From assembly GCA_003508835.1 (NCBI GenBank), contig PUFA01000202.1, positions 2,108,001 through 2,172,000 of the forward strand: a stretch of 64,000 nt of DNA. The letters run 5' to 3'. Below the pieces are notes generated by a model. The model was not told where the DNA came from and did no database searches. It was given only the letters and a program-made list of their open reading frames with translations. A program made the position numbers and the translations under genes. This document shows positions 34,263 to 47,316 of this stretch, one piece after another; within the stretch, counting starts at the first letter, position 1, and the number at the start of each line of letters is the position of its first letter. The DNA comes from Eonycteris spelaea. Taxonomy: Eukaryota; Chordata; Mammalia; Chiroptera; Pteropodidae.

Positions 34263-34710
34263 GGGAGGGGGCTGGGGCCGCGGGCGCGGAGCATGCCCAC
34301 TGCGCGTGTGCAAGCATCTTGGTGCACTTGGCCTTCGGGACTAGGGCTCAGCCCTCCGCGGTTCGCCCAGAAGCTCGCGTCTCCTCGGGGCGCAGAGGCT
34401 TTCAGAGAAGGCTCACCGGCCAGGGAGTGGGCCGGAGCTCGCGGCCAGCGGCATGGGGCTGTTGGCACTGGTTGGCAAGCAGGGCCCTTTGCTCCAACGC
34501 GGGCTCTCCACGCAGCCAAATCTGGATTCAGGAGAGATTAAGGGTCTCAAAGGTAAAGGAAGGATGTAAGGAAATGTGGCCTACGCTGAATCCCCGCAAA
34601 GGACAGTATTCATCAGAGAATTAATTCGGAAGGAAATGGAGTGTGAAACAGCAGCGAGGCTTTCAGCGCCAGGCCCCGTGGCCGAGAAGCCCACCCAGCG
34701 CCTCAGGGCT

Positions 34711-34738
34711 CGCCAAGGCCAAGGCCAAGGCCAAGGCC
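34711..34738. repeat. (CCAAGG)n hexamer repeat
   Basis: Four perfect copies of CCAAGG, with a fifth started. The local open frame through it is not a recognised gene. Confidence 0.85.
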
Positions 34739-35564
34739 TGGCCGGGAGGCGCCTCTGGAAGAGCCGGCCGATGCCGGAGACCACAGATTGCTGAGCCGAG
34801 GAATTGGTTGAGTGTGTAATTAAGGCGAGGGCTGTGTAACACTGGGTAAGTAGATCTGATGGGTTTCTGGGAGGTGAGACAGCCATCTCTGTTAGTAGCC
34901 GAATCCCACGTTAGACACCGCACACCTGGGCCTCAGGAGAGCGGGATGGAGGAGATCAGGAGGGGGAAAAGGTTGAAAAACTTACTGCTGCCTCGACTGA
35001 AGTGTCCCCAAATGCTTACTTCCTAGTGGTCCAGTTCTACGGGTGCGGTAGCATTAAGGAGCAATGGGATTGATCCCCGGAAACTGACGATCACAGAGGC
35101 TGCGACCTGGCCAAGATGAAGAGACTAATGGATTCTGAGTCCTGACCTTGCCGTACACACCGATGGTGAGGCCCGGGTGGGACCTGCTCAGAGTGTACAG
35201 GGGCGGGCATCCTTTGGCCTCCTGTGGGGATCGGAACAGGAGTCACTCAGTGGTATATTTGTAAACAAGACGGGCGAGCACAGGCTGGATAGTGAAGCAG
35301 CATGTATAACTGGTTGGATTCCTACAGCCCGAACCCCAGCATTCCCTGGAACACCAGGCCCTGGGCGAGCCCGCCCACCTCTCCAACCGCATCGGGCACA
35401 GCCCCTCGCGCTCTCCCCACAAACAAGAGTGTTGGCTGCTTCTTGCCATTCAGACCTCAGCTTAAACGTGGCTCGGTCTCATGTGGGACTATCTGTGTAG
35501 GAGTTCATGTGTTCGTTTAACTCTGTGTTTGTTTCTGCAGAGGCACAGCAGAAGCCTGGGGTAA

Positions 35565-35790
35565 CACACGGGCTCTGGAGCCAGGTTGTCTAGGTTGATG
35601 CTGTGTCCTTCAGGTCTGCATGACCTTGAGCAGGTACCTTACAGCCTCTCTGCCCCAGTTCACTTAATGTACAAGATGGGGACAATGATAGTATTTACCT
35701 CATAAGTTTTATGTGAAGAATAAATATATGAAGTGTTAGAACAATACCTAGCACATAGGAAATATGTTAGCTGTTATTATTTTTTATTAT
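35565..35790 (+). repeat. MIR SINE, nearly full length
   Basis: The order 'ggctctggagccaggttgtc', 'catgaccttgagcaggtacc', 'acctcataagttttatgtga' and 'acctagcacataggaaatat' is the sense MIR pattern from head to 3' end. Confidence 0.7.
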
Positions 35791-35849
35791 CCTCCATCTC
35801 CCATTTGTAATTAGCAGGAACCTGGTCTGGTTGGTTCATCGCTGGATGT

Positions 35850-35935
35850 TTCGCCAGCATGTAGATCATGACCAGGCACACAGTAGGGCTTCAACACGTA
35901 TTTATTGAATGCATTTGCCAAATTAATAAAGTAAC
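35850..35935 (+). repeat. L2 3' end relic
   Basis: The text 'gaccaggcacacagtagggc' then 'ttcaacacgtatttattgaa' is the typical L2 end ('cctggcacatagtaggtgctcaataaatatttgttgaatg'). Confidence 0.65.
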
Positions 35936-36129
35936 TGATTCAGCGGTCAGTCGTTCTTGGCGTTTCCTGTGGTAAAGGAGGCCTCTGCCCTTTTGGACCT
36001 CTTTTTCAATGGTCTGCGTACAAATGCAACCGGATAAGCCTACAGACTGCAGGCTGGTCACATTTGCTAAAGACGTAAGGCTGGGAAGCGTAGCTTGCTG
36101 AATGACTGAATGAATGAGTGAAAGACGCT

Positions 36130-37820
36130 GGTTGTGTTAGATGTTTATGCGGATATGTTTTCGGATCTTAGGCCAAATATTCCGAGGTGAAATTGACTGG
36201 GGATAAACAGAATTCTCGATCTCGGTCAGTCGTCTACAAAGGGACAGGGGTTGTAGTGAGCGATTCGCTCGGTACGATCCGTTCCTCAAAATTCAAAATG
36301 TGCCGAGGCTGCTCGGGCGCCCGGGTCGGAGGTGATGGACATGCTCCACCCCGCCGGGCCCCGAGCACTCCCCGGGGACGCTGCTCACAGCTGAGGGCCG
36401 GCTTCGTGGCAGAGACAGACGAATGTGCCAGCTGGAGAAGGGGCATCAAGGGGGAGACAGGGAAGGGACTGGGGCGTGTCCCGTATCGTCTATATGCCCC
36501 GGGGACCACACTCAGACCAGTAGGTAGCTACAGGGACATGTGACTTAGGCCCCCATCAGGAACATCTTTGAAATCGTCAGAGCTGGCCATGGATGAACCG
36601 GGCCACCTCGGAGGGCTTCCTGTTGCTGGAGGAGCTGACACTGGCATTCAGCCAGAGTGTGGTACAGGGTTACACAGCAGCCAGGTGGTCAGGATAAAGG
36701 GCTCTTAGAGTCCCTCCCCGCCCTGAGAACCTGTGGCTCTGTAATTCCACAGCCCGCTTCGTTCCCTGTGAACAGGCTGAGTCAGAGGCCGGCCTCAATC
36801 CGCTTTTCATGTGGTCAGGAATAGGATTTGGTCCTCTAATTTGATGATTTTGATCTTTAAAGAAGGATCCTTTTCTTCAGAGAAGGAAGAGGGAAGTGCT
36901 TGAGAATATGGTGACCTCCGCGTAACCCCACTGAAGGGGTTGCTACCTTGGGCCAGCTGGGCTTTGAGACCCCAGGGAACAGAAGCTCTTGAAAACACCT
37001 TCTTGCTCCTGCTAACCCGCCCCGCCGCCCATCTGGAAATTTCCACTCTGGCGCAGCTTCCCCTGAGGATTTTCTGTTGCCACCTTTCAGTGCCCAGGAG
37101 AGTGGCACGAGGTTTCCCTGGGTCTCCCTTCCGAAAGAAGAAACAGTTTCTGGCTCCAGCTAGAACCTTACCACCCAGCCAGCCATCTCGTGAGCCTCTC
37201 CGCATTTCCACACCGGAGCAGCCATTTCAGATCCCCGCGTGGCGAGCCCTGGGGTGGATCTCGGAAACGCTCCGATAACTCAGCCGGTGCTATGAGCGTT
37301 CTCTGATATTGTCTCACAAAACCATGACGCCCGAACGGAACGCAGCTGGCTCAGAGGGGTCAAAGGCCGTGACCTCCAGACACGCGTGGGCAGGACTCGG
37401 ACTCCCAGCTTTGACCTTGAGGTCGGCTTGGTTTCCTCCCCATCTCCCTCCCGTCTGCCCTCCAGGATGCGGCTTTCCCTGGCTTCATCTTCACCACATG
37501 TGCACACCGTCTCCCTCTCCTGTTCTGGTATCGTCCGTTCTCCCTCCAAAGCTTACCTGCACCTGTGCTCCGGTTCCTTTTCTGCTCCCCGTGTTCCTCC
37601 TGCCAAGGATGGCAGGAGTCACTGCGTATCCTCGATCCTCTCACTCAACTGGTTCTTTTCTTTCTGTCGTAAAACAGGGAGCGTTCCATGATCTGAACCG
37701 TGAGTCCTGCTTTCCTTTTGGCGAGCACCCTGAACCTCTTGCCTGGCGCTGCCAAACCTACTCAGTGTGCATAAGTCAGGATCCCCTGGTCTCTTCCACA
37801 CCCAACCCTTGCCCCCGAGA
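36130..37820. other. Intergenic region, no gene supported
   Basis: Several open frames overlap on both strands, but none shows a known domain or splice context. I see nothing specific in it. Confidence 0.5.
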
Positions 37821-37859
37821 CGCACGCCCTGGCAGTCTGGCGTCCGTTTCTTCACTTTT

Positions 37860-38440
37860 TGCGTTAATGAGTCAATTTCAGGAACGACCCTTAGAGTCCT
37901 CACCTTCCTAGATTCTTCGGTGGCATCTGGCCCTGTGGACCACCTCCCACTCTCCCACTGGCTCCGGATTTCTGTAACTCAATACTCTCGTAGCTACCCC
38001 AGGGGCTGACTTTTTTTTTTTTTTTAAATCTGCACAACCACTTCCTCATCAGTTACAGGAGAAGTGGGCTACGCCGTTTCTAAAGTGTCCTCCTAGTCTA
38101 TGAATGTCAGTTTCTTTGCTGGCACTTCTCCCGCCCCCGCCCCCACCCCTGGCCTCTCACCGTGACGCTTCTTCATGACTCCGTCCTTGGCCCTCCACTT
38201 GGCTTTCTTTCTCTTCTTTCACTTCCACGGAGAGAGTCCCAGCTCTTCTCCATGTGGAGGAAGCCACATCTCCATAGCCAGTCCAAACACTCTCATCCCG
38301 CCCTTATTTTGAGCTCTGTCCCCACAGAGATGCCACGTCATCGTTACAGCGCTTTGTCAACCCTCAACAAGCACTTCTCTCTAGCTTCCCCAATTTTTAC
38401 ACATGATACCAGAGGCTCGGGTGAGGTGGCAGAGGGCGGG
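37860..38440 (+). repeat. Probable L2 LINE relic
   Basis: The text 'ctggccctgtggaccacctc', 'cccactggctccggatttct' and 'tccttggccctccacttggc' follows the RT-region order of L2 in a degraded form. Confidence 0.45.
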
Positions 38441-38875
38441 AGGAGGGGCAGAGGGCTAAGGGCTTTTAAGCTATGTTCTGAGAAAATAATAGAGTAAAAA
38501 TTAGGCCCAGTATCCGGAGAAAAGGATTTAATAGAGGAGAGAGACAAAATGACATCTATCCGTGTTTTAGCCTTAATGAGAGGGTCCAAATACAAAGGCA
38601 AACGTGGTCCTGGTTTTTGAAAACCTATGCCATGACAGACTCCAGAACCTGAGGGCTGAGGGCGCCTCGGCTCCCAGTAAAGTCTAGAGTGGACTCTCAA
38701 ACAAATACAGGTCTGCAAGCATGTGGGAAAGAAAGCAGTGATTGCCATGTGGAACCCGTAGTTAGCTAGACTATTTCTTCTCTGTTTGGGTTAATAAACC
38801 AACAGTTCAGTAATTCCCCCCAAATTTGATAAAATCTCTCTGGTTGGTTTTGTTTCAGTCTTACATGTTGGCAGC

Positions 38876-38950
38876 TTCCTCTTTCTTTCTTTCTCTTCTC
38901 TCTTTCTCTCTTTTCTCTTTCTCTCTTTCTTTCTTTCTTTCTTTCTTTCT
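38876..38950. repeat. Polypyrimidine (TTTC)n tract
   Basis: A 75-base tract of only T and C, mainly CTTT and CTCT units. Confidence 0.9.
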
Positions 38951-39896
38951 ATGTCATGTGCTTGCCATCACTTGTTCAGTATCTGACTTCTTCAATAAAC
39001 TCTGAACTTGGTGAGTGCAGGCTGGGACTATCCCTGACCAGTTCACTGCTGTATCCATAGTTCCTTACTGATTAAAAGAATTAGTTACTTAATGGGCAGA
39101 TGGAAAAATGTGAGCTGGATGATAATAAGTTGATAAGCAAGTGTGAAAGCACATTTAAAAATTCATAAATTACTTAACTGATGTCGACCTACAGAGTAGC
39201 TCTAATAGTAAAACTCTTAGAAGAAAACGGGAAAAGCTTCATGACTTTGGATTTGGCAGTGTGATTTCTTGGATATGATACCAAAAGGGAAGGCAAAAAA
39301 AAGAGCCAATGGATAAGTTAGACTTCACACTGTTAAAAATTTTGTGCATCAAAGGGTACTATTAACAGAGGGAAAAGGCAGCCCCTGGAAATGGGAGAAA
39401 ATGTTTATAAATCATCTCTCTGACAGGGGATCAATGTCCAGAATATATAAAGAACCTCTACAACTCAATGTACACTCACAAAACACCCAATTCAAAAGTG
39501 GGCGAAGGACTTGAATGGACATTTCTCCAAAGATACACACATGGCTTATAAGCACCTAAAACGATGCTCAACATCACTAGTCACCAGGGCACTGCGAACC
39601 AAAACCACAAGATACCACTCACTTCACACCTGTTCGTATGTGTGTAGTGTTAGCATGTCTACTAAAAAAAAAAAAAACAAATAATTTAGAAAAAGAAAAT
39701 AATAAGTGCTGGCAAGGATGCTGAGCCCTTCACGTTCCTGGTGGGAATGTAAAATGGTACGGCTGCCATGGAAACCCGTATGGCAATTCCTCAAAACATC
39801 AAGCCCGGAATTATCGTACGATCTTGCAATTCTACTTCTGTAGTTTAAAAAGGTAAAAAAGTTAAACAGACTAGAAGACATTAAAGTGAGAGAGGG

Positions 39897-39930
39897 AGGA
39901 GGAGGAGGAAGAAGAAGAGAAGAAGAAGAA
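39897..39930. repeat. (GGA)n/(GAA)n repeat
   Basis: GGA units pass into GAA units, all purines, inside the L1 fragment. Confidence 0.85.
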
Positions 39931-40080
39931 GTTCAGTAGCAGGGATTCAAAAAGATATAGTTCAGGCAGCATTATTCACAGTAGCCGAGAGTGGAGGTGA
40001 CCCATTCACTGCGAGATGGATAAATAAGGTGCTGCGTGTACACACAATGGAATGTAACGCAGCCTGAAATGGAATGGAGT

Positions 40081-40205
40081 CTATAGCCACGCCACCCTGA
40101 ACCAGCTCAACTTTGGAAGCTAAGCAGGTGTGGGCCTGGTGAGTACTTGGATGGGAGACCACGTAGGAAGACCAGGGGCTGTAGGTGAAAAAAATAAAAA
40201 ATAAG
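40081..40205 (+). mobile_element. 5S rRNA-derived SINE (second copy)
   Basis: It opens ctatagccacgccaccctga, keeps the A-box text gaagctaagcaggtgtgggc and the C-box text gtacttggatgggagaccac, and ends ggggctgtaggtg with an A-rich tail. It is closer to 5S rRNA in its first half than the copy at 6436. It interrupts the L1 fragment at 39180-40630, so it is younger than that L1. The stretch 40206-40285 after the tail ends in a second A run and may belong to the same element. Confidence 0.85.
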
Positions 40206-40628
40206 GGATTGTAAGCGGACAAGGTCCTTGCATCTGTGAAGTCAACCAAGGGTTGTCTTGCCTTAAAAAAAAAAAAAAATGTATAAAAAGGCATAGAATT
40301 CTGACACTTGCTACAACCTGGACGAACCTTGAGGACATATGCTCCATGAAATAAGCCAGCCGTAAAAGGACAAGTAAGGACACACGTAAATGGTCCCACT
40401 TAGATGAGGTGATAGTTGTCGAATTCAGAGACAGGATAGAACCATGCTCACCCGGGCTGGGGGTGGGTGGGGAATGACGAGTTACTGTTTACTGAGCACG
40501 GAATTTCAGTTTCGCAAGGCAATGAGTCCGTCCTGGAGACGGATGGTGGTGATGGCTGCACAATGCGCCTCATGCCACAGAATTCTCCGCTAAAAATGGT
40601 TGAAATGGTAAATGTTATGTTTTGTTCT

Positions 40629-40649
40629 TTTTTTTTTTTTTTTTTTTTT
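40629..40649. repeat. Poly-T run
   Basis: About 21 T in a row at the end of the L1 fragment. Confidence 0.9.
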
Positions 40650-40659
40650 ACCAAGATAC

Positions 40660-43600
40660 AAACAAATGGGTAAAACAAAAGAGTAGCTCTAATTATGAGT
40701 TTCAGGACTTCATTCTGGTCCTTTCATCACTTGGCTGAAAAATCCTAACGGCTTTGCTTTTGATAGAAAAATGAAAGGGAACCAAGACAAAGAATGTTAG
40801 AATTCTAAGGACTTGTACGATTCTTAATAGATCGAAATTAATATTGAAATTAAGAGAAATAACTGTAAAATTCTGAATTTGGGATAAAAATAAGCAAAAA
40901 AACATTTAGGATTTTCAGGGACAATGGACTTCTTTTACATGAAAAATATTTTGGGGTTTTCATGTCCTAAACTTCCAAAGCAGAGGGAAAAAAAGTACAA
41001 CTTTCACCTGTTAGTAGAACTGAGTTCCGATAAAAGGAGGTGACAGCCTCACTGTGCTCCTCAGACGATACGGGGCACCGAACACCATCTTCAGCTCTTG
41101 GTCCCCTACTTTCAAGGCGTTTACAAGCTGTAATAAAGCAGGATACAACTATGGGGGCTGTTCGGGAACTTCAGCCAGGCCTCCTGGGTCTTGACGGTTG
41201 GACCAGGGAACTTAGCCTGGGGAAAAGAAGGTTAGGAGGACATAACAACTGTTTTCAACTATCTGAAAGGCCGGCATGGTCCTTATTCTGAATTTTCTCC
41301 TAAGGGCAAGACTGGGACTGGGCTAGACAAAAGGCTAAAGGAAGCCTGATTTATGTGTGATATCAGATCTGAGGATGCTCAGTAGCACGGCTTCCCATTG
41401 CCGGATGGCCACCTGTCACGATTCTTTCTTCCGTTTCTCCGTCTCCAAATCTTGGCCTCGTGTTCGACTCCTCCCTCCTCTCTCCCCCCAGTGTCTGAGG
41501 AAGTCTTGGAAGTCCTTCCCTCACGGCTGTCTTGGCTTCACCGTCCGCTCCCCATCACCACGGCCAGCAGCCTAAGCACGCGACCGAGGCACGCAGCCTG
41601 TCGGCGCTCCCGGTCCGAGGACTGCCCTTGCTCCAGCCCTCCCCGTACGCCCCTGCCAGACTCAGTTTCTAAGATACGCATCGCACAATTCCCGTGATGG
41701 ACACCAAAGGGTGGGTTCCCACTGCTCCCCCTGCGAGACGAAATTCCTTTCCTGGGGTGGAGGCCTTTCTTCTTGGCCTCCCTTTTCGGTTTCACCTGCC
41801 ATTAGTCAAGCGACTATTCTAGCTGAGCTGTTCCCCTCCGTGCCTGACGGTCTTCCCCTGCTCAGTCCCACACCATCGCCTCGTTTGTGTTGTCCCTCTG
41901 TGTGTCCCCACCCCCAGCTTTAACATGGGGGTGACCTCCTGTGCCATGACCACCGCGGAACCTCTCCTGGCCATCCCAGCTCACGCCGATCCTTCCTTTC
42001 TCGCGTGCATTTAACAAAATTTGCAGATCCCTCTTAGGATGCAAACAGGTGGTGTGATACAAAACGGTGGGGGGGTGTGCGTGTGTTGTGCACAGGCGTG
42101 CGTGCACGTGTGTTGAGGCGGGTGGGCGTTTTGATGGGGCCATCAGAAAAGGCCTTTCTGAGGCGTGTAACAGATGAGCTGAGACCTGGAGGACGTGAAG
42201 GACTCAGTGCTGGGAAGGGCTGGAGTCAAGGGTGCCCATCCGAGGACCAGACGTGCGGTCCTGAGGCAGGCAGCGCTTGGCATGCGGGAGATTCGGAACG
42301 AGACTGGGCGGGCTGCAGGCAGCAGGTGCGGGGAGAAGGGCGTGAGGCGGAGCTGGAGAGCGGCCCTGTTAAAGGTCTTACGGATTTTATAAGAATTACA
42401 TTGGGCAGCCATTAACGCGTGTCAAGGAAGGAAACCGTCCGTGATCTGTACTTCGTAAGGTCACTCGGCGGCTACGTGACTGAGGGACAGGCAGCAAGAG
42501 TGGAAGTAGACGTTAAGAACCTGCTGTGTGTGACAGGCCAGGCGAGCGATGGTGACTTGAACTAGAGGGAAGGAGAAAGAGGTGGATTCAAGATCGATTT
42601 TTGGAACTAGACATAAAAAGATTTGCTCATGGTTTTACGTGAGGAATGAAGAATGGCGAATGACTCCTGTGTGTCTGACGTGAGAATCGGTGGGTGGACG
42701 TACATCATTTACTGTGGCGGAGAAATGGGGTAGAGAGACTACATTTGGGAAAGGTCAGAAGTTAAGATTAAGACTTTGTTAAGTTTGAGGTGCCTGCAAG
42801 TCACCCGAAAGGCAGTGTCAAGGTGCCGGCTGACCAGGTGAGCCTAGAACCCCCATGAACAGACTGACAGGGAGACAGACGGTATTTAGTGATTTGCGAC
42901 TGGATGAATCAGAAGAGTAAGCGGAAGGCCTAGGACTCAGTCTGGGGCGGGCTGTGCGCTGAAGGAAAGAACTCAAGGACGGGCTGAGATTAATAACGCA
43001 GGAAGCGGGTCAGAGTTCTGAGCATGAGGCTTCGTTCTATACGGCCCTCGTCTGCCTTTATTGGCTAATTTATCAGGTATTTCTGTATAGAATATGGTGA
43101 TGCTGAGAACGGAATGTTCTTATATTCTGCAGTAATGGCTGGTACCCATCTCTTCAGTTAGAGACAGGTTCCTTGTAGGCAGCTATTAAACTCTGCCTGT
43201 AATCCTTTGTGCCAGCTCAGTGCAGGACGTAAGGCTCAAGTAACCGTGGACCTTCTTACAAAGGTCCTGGCTGAAACCACGAGTTCTGTCACACGGTGCT
43301 AAAGGCCTTTTCTTTTCTGGGCCACGTAATGCCTGACTCATACTTTGTATGGGTGCGATCCTTGCATTCCCTTATTGGTATCATTACACTTTTAAATGCT
43401 AATAATTATATTTTAAAGGCCCGCAGACACGAAGTACTAAAGAAGTGAAGAGAATTCTAGGGATTCTCCAGCTTCATTATTGACAAGGGACAGGCAAACT
43501 AATCTGCACGGCCGTGTGTTGACATTTCAGAACTGGCATTTAATGATTTCCATACATTAGTATATTAAAGATACGTGTACACTTGTATCCATAAACCTCC

Positions 43601-44990
43601 CTGTGCGTGTATCCAAATTTTTAATGGCTCAACTACTGACAGCTAGAAGAGAGAACTTCACCGAAGCCCGGGAGAACCGTCGACGGTAATCGATGGTCCC
43701 CTGTAACCGAATACATTTCGACTGCATGCGATTGAGATGATGCAGCTTCCAGCGAGGTGCTGGGCCCGGCGTGACTGCGCTGGACGAGAACTGAGCCACC
43801 AGAGAGGCCGGCACTCCGAGCTCTCAAAGCACAGCGGGAAGCGTGGGCTTCGACGGGACCGATGCACAGGGACGAGCGGGAGTCCCCAGGGAGAGCAGCT
43901 CCCTGGGGCCTATGGGCTTCTGTGTCAAAAGCAGGGAAAACGAAAGATCCTAGAACCTTGGTAAAGATGAGAAATGAGCACAGGCTCCCAGGAGACTTTA
44001 CCACAACGCGCTTCGGCTGTGGCCGAAAAAGAAGTAAAAAACTTGAAAACTTGAATCGACCCTCAACACCAAATAATCACACACCAAATACCACGGAGAT
44101 GTATAAGTGCTCCCTGCCCTTGACCGCAGCTCCGGACTCTGGAGAGAGGAAGCCACTGTGTCTCGCATTCCTGTGGGGGTTGTACAGGACAAAGGACCAA
44201 GCCTCCGAGGGCCCCAGAGAACCTCGTCCCATGCGGTCCAGGCCCCCTGTCCCCACCACAGCGAAGACCTGCACTGTCTTGGTGCTGTTTCGTTTGTTTG
44301 TTTTTTTTGTTTTTTGATCTGTTCTCTGGAACTCCAGGTTCCCTCATCATTGCTTTCGGTCCCCCATAATCGAGGGGCATTTTGCAAGGGAAGACTGAGT
44401 TCTTGTGTGTTTGGTGCATGAAATAACTGAATGTTTCCACGCTTCACGCACGTGTGAGGAGATCATTTCTGAACCTTCTTTGGTCCGTGATCACAGACTC
44501 ACCTTCTTCCTTGGCCGCATGGGTCACCAAGCTCCACTACGCACAGAGTCACAAAGTTAACAGCTGCAGCGTGGTCACCTACGGGCAGTGAACAGGCCAC
44601 GTCTGTCACAGTAACCCGCCCAGTAAGGAGCCATGTAACGAGGAGAGACTGTTTTATTCATATAATCCTCATCGCATGCTTTTTTTTCTTTTTTCTTTTT
44701 TTTTACCTAGCTTATTATTTAACTGCCTCCGATAGAAAATGCTTGGCCACAAACTGGTTTTTGTGCTTTAGAAACCGTTTGATTTAAATGAGTCGTTAAA
44801 ATTTTACCACCGAATTAAGACGCCATGACTTTTCTTAAATATGAGCATTTGTGACTTTGTCAAAAATGACTGCTCTGGCTTAGAGAACAGAGTGGCTGTA
44901 TGGCTCAAGTTGTTTACACAGCATAGGAAATATGGTATAATTTGATTTTTTTTTTTTCCCTAAAGCAAATGAGTCTGAGGATTTTGTAGA
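40660..44990. other. Intergenic region, mostly without recognised features
   Basis: A likely L2 fragment lies near 41380-41600 (ggcttcaccgtccgctcccc and a CTCC-rich stretch before it). A second old repeat of unresolved family is near 42130-42400 (ggcctttctgaggcgtgtaa, then 'gagctgagacctggaggacg'). The open frame on the + strand at 43862-44317 (151 codons) has no recognisable domain. No gene is supported. Confidence 0.5.
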
Positions 44991-45039
44991 ATAAGCAAGT
45001 TTTTCCCAGGGACCTCCTGGGGGTCTCACCCCACCCCGC

Positions 45040-45420
45040 CTCTCCTCCAGGCTCCAGGGCGGACAGCTTTCTGGAGCCAGTGTGATCACCTGACTCCCTT
45101 GCTTAAACCTCTGAAGTCCGAACTCCTCAGTGGGCCACACCGGGTTCTCGAGTTCCCGGTGACCTGCCCTAAGATGCCCGTCAAGCCAGCAGGCAGCTCC
45201 TTGGCGTTCCCGCCACCACCCTCCACCCAGGAAACCCTCCCTCCTTCAAGAGTAAACTCAAAACTCACCATTCCGTGGAGGCGTCCCCGTCCCTTCCGGC
45301 CCGCGGCACCGTCCACACGTTCGCTGCGGGAATGACCACATTGTTCTGGGTCCTCTGAGCCTTAGCCGTTGACACTCAGGAGGCGCTCGCTAAGTGGCTG
45401 CTGAACAAATGAGTGCTTGT
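45040..45420 (+). repeat. L2 LINE relic, 3' part
   Basis: The order 'ctcccttgcttaaacctctg', 'aagtccgaactcctcagtgg' and 'ggaggcgctcgctaagtggc' with 'tgctgaacaaatgagtgc' is the L2 3' portion. Confidence 0.65.
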
Positions 45421-45429
45421 CTTGAAAAC

Positions 45430-46750
45430 AGCTTCCCTCTGCTCTCAGCGCTCTGAGAGTACTCGGGAAAGGCGGCGGAAACGGCTAGAGCACAGGCGGT
45501 TTAAAGGGAACGCAGCCGCCGCCACCCCCCTTGGGGAGCCCCCTCCCCCCACCCCACCTGCGGGAAGGAAGCGGTAAGAACAGAGGCCAGGACCCCAGCG
45601 CTGCCTGGAGTTGCTGTCATTTCTCGTTCCCATGGCCAGCACCTGCTCCATGATTTGTGGGTCCCAGTGCAGAACAGCAATGTGGGGTTCCCTATGCAAA
45701 GGTTAGTAAGAATTTCATAAGGGGACAGCAGAGCATTAAAGCCAGCCCGGGCCCTGTGCAGAGGCACGGGTCCCTTGCCCAGGAAGCCAGCCCTGAGGAC
45801 GGCTGGGAGAAGTTTCGGGTCACTTTTTTCGAGGGTGGTTTTAAAATACGTAGAGTTGTTTTAAAATCCGTTATTTTCTCATGCCCGCCCTTTATAAGAC
45901 CCCTACAATTGTTTTCATTTACGATTTTCTCTTGAAAAGTAAATTATTTCACATTGTTTTAGGGAAAATACCACATATTCCTCATTAGTCCTTAGGAAAT
46001 GCTGTGATGCACACCCCATCGGTCACCCCTGAAATGAAGAAACACATCATTATTGCACCTGTTCCATCCGGGCTGGGTCTTCACACATTATATGCACATG
46101 AATATCCTCATCACCCTTTCACTGACTTTTTAAAATCTTGCATCATTAGGTCTCCGTGCAATAGCATCCATCTCTCAAATACGATTTTATTTCATAGCAA
46201 TCTTTGTCACTTAGAAATCGTTCCATTCAAACCCCGAATGAGCTTAGTGGGTCAGACGTCATCCTGACGGCATGTGTCGGCATATGCCGACGCCGTGAAC
46301 GGATGAAAATTTACCAAGGGGCCTTTTCAGACCTCGACTGCTTTGCCGCGGGGGAAGCCGCCTTGCACTGTGGCAGGTTCTCCAGCAGGGGGCCACTCTA
46401 GGAGGGGTGGGGCGGGTTGCCACATCCCCGGCCCCTCCAGCGGGGGTCCATCGGCTGCTGGCCCTTGGCTGTCTCCTTTGGGACAGTGGCACCAGGACCA
46501 CACACCGTTAGTGCCCACAGCTCTATCACATGCAGCAGAGTGGGGCTGCCCCAGACGCCAGCCCGGGGGACACATGGGCTCCCCACTCGTGCTCCCCAAG
46601 CTTGTTTTCCTGTTCTCGTCTATACCCCAAACCCAGGGACCTAAGAATATGGCTAAATGCGTGAATCGTAATCTTTGTTTTATTTCCTTAATTTCTCCAC
46701 AACATAAAATCTTCACCATCGGAGACCATCTGAACAGATCAGACTGTGGC
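45430..46750. other. Intergenic region downstream of BCL9
   Basis: Short open frames on both strands and an AT-rich middle. I see no gene, RNA or clear repeat. Confidence 0.5.
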
Positions 46751-46759
46751 AGAATTCTT

Positions 46760-46905
46760 GAAACTAGCAAGCTCAGTGTTCTCATCTGCAAACGAAGAGG
46801 ATGAACACCTACCTAGTTCTTGGGGCCCCTCGAAAATCAGCAAGAGCACACACACCAGGTGCCTGGCGGAGTGGGTGCTCAAAAGGTCACCTCCTCGGTG
46901 TTGTC
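46760..46905 (+). repeat. MIR SINE 3' half relic
   Basis: The order 'ctcagtgttctcatctgcaa', 'gaacacctacctagttcttg' and 'ccaggtgcctggcggagtgg' is the MIR body and end. Confidence 0.6.
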
Positions 46906-47275
46906 GTATGGGGCTCTTACGTGACTGAGGAGATGGCGGCTGACAGTGGAGGAGGAAGCGTCCCCAGCCGCGTCTCTGAAACGGTCGCGTAGACGTCGGA
47001 CTGTGGACGCCAGCGGAGCCCGGCCCCGTGCGCACCTGTCTGCAGACGACTCTGCACCTGCGGCTCCTCAGATCCTCTCACCTGGCAGCAAAGACGCGCA
47101 GACGCCCACTGGCTGGGCTGAACAGGCCTGCGACTTGGAGGAGCGCCACACGGAACAAACCTGACTGCACAGGGACACAAACAGCGACACCCCAGACGCG
47201 TCCCTAGCCGGAGACACAGGGACGTGCTGCAGGCAGCGGGAGGGGGGCTGTGCGGACTGAGCAGGGAGAATGCGG

Positions 47276-47316
47276 GGGACACTGGGTGGGCGCGGGGGAC
47301 ACTGGGCGGGCAGCGA
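47276..47316. repeat. 20-base tandem duplication
   Basis: The unit gcgggggacactgggtgggc is repeated once with one change (t to c). Confidence 0.75.

Larger units (their letters stand above)
39180..40630 (+). mobile_element. L1 LINE 3' fragment, split by a 5S-derived SINE
   Basis: The L1 3' region can be followed in order: 'cttagaagaaaacgggaaaa', 'gacaggggatcaatgtccag', 'aaaagtgggcgaaggacttg', 'gctcaacatcactagtcacc', 'tggtgggaatgtaaaatggt', 'ttcaggcagcattattcaca', then after the SINE 'cctggacgaaccttgaggac' and 'cacttagatgaggtgatagt'. The SINE at 40081-40205 lies within it. A GAA repeat (39897-39930) is also inside. Frames are broken, and a long T run (40629-40649) closes it. Confidence 0.8.

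Noticed and set aside
33762..34541. Long open frame on the + strand (259 codons)
   Set aside because: It runs through two MIR relics and a tandem duplication, has no domain and no splice or promoter context. Open by chance in GC-rich sequence.
43862..44317. Open frame of 151 codons on the + strand
   Set aside because: No domain, no conserved context, and several overlapping frames on the other strand.
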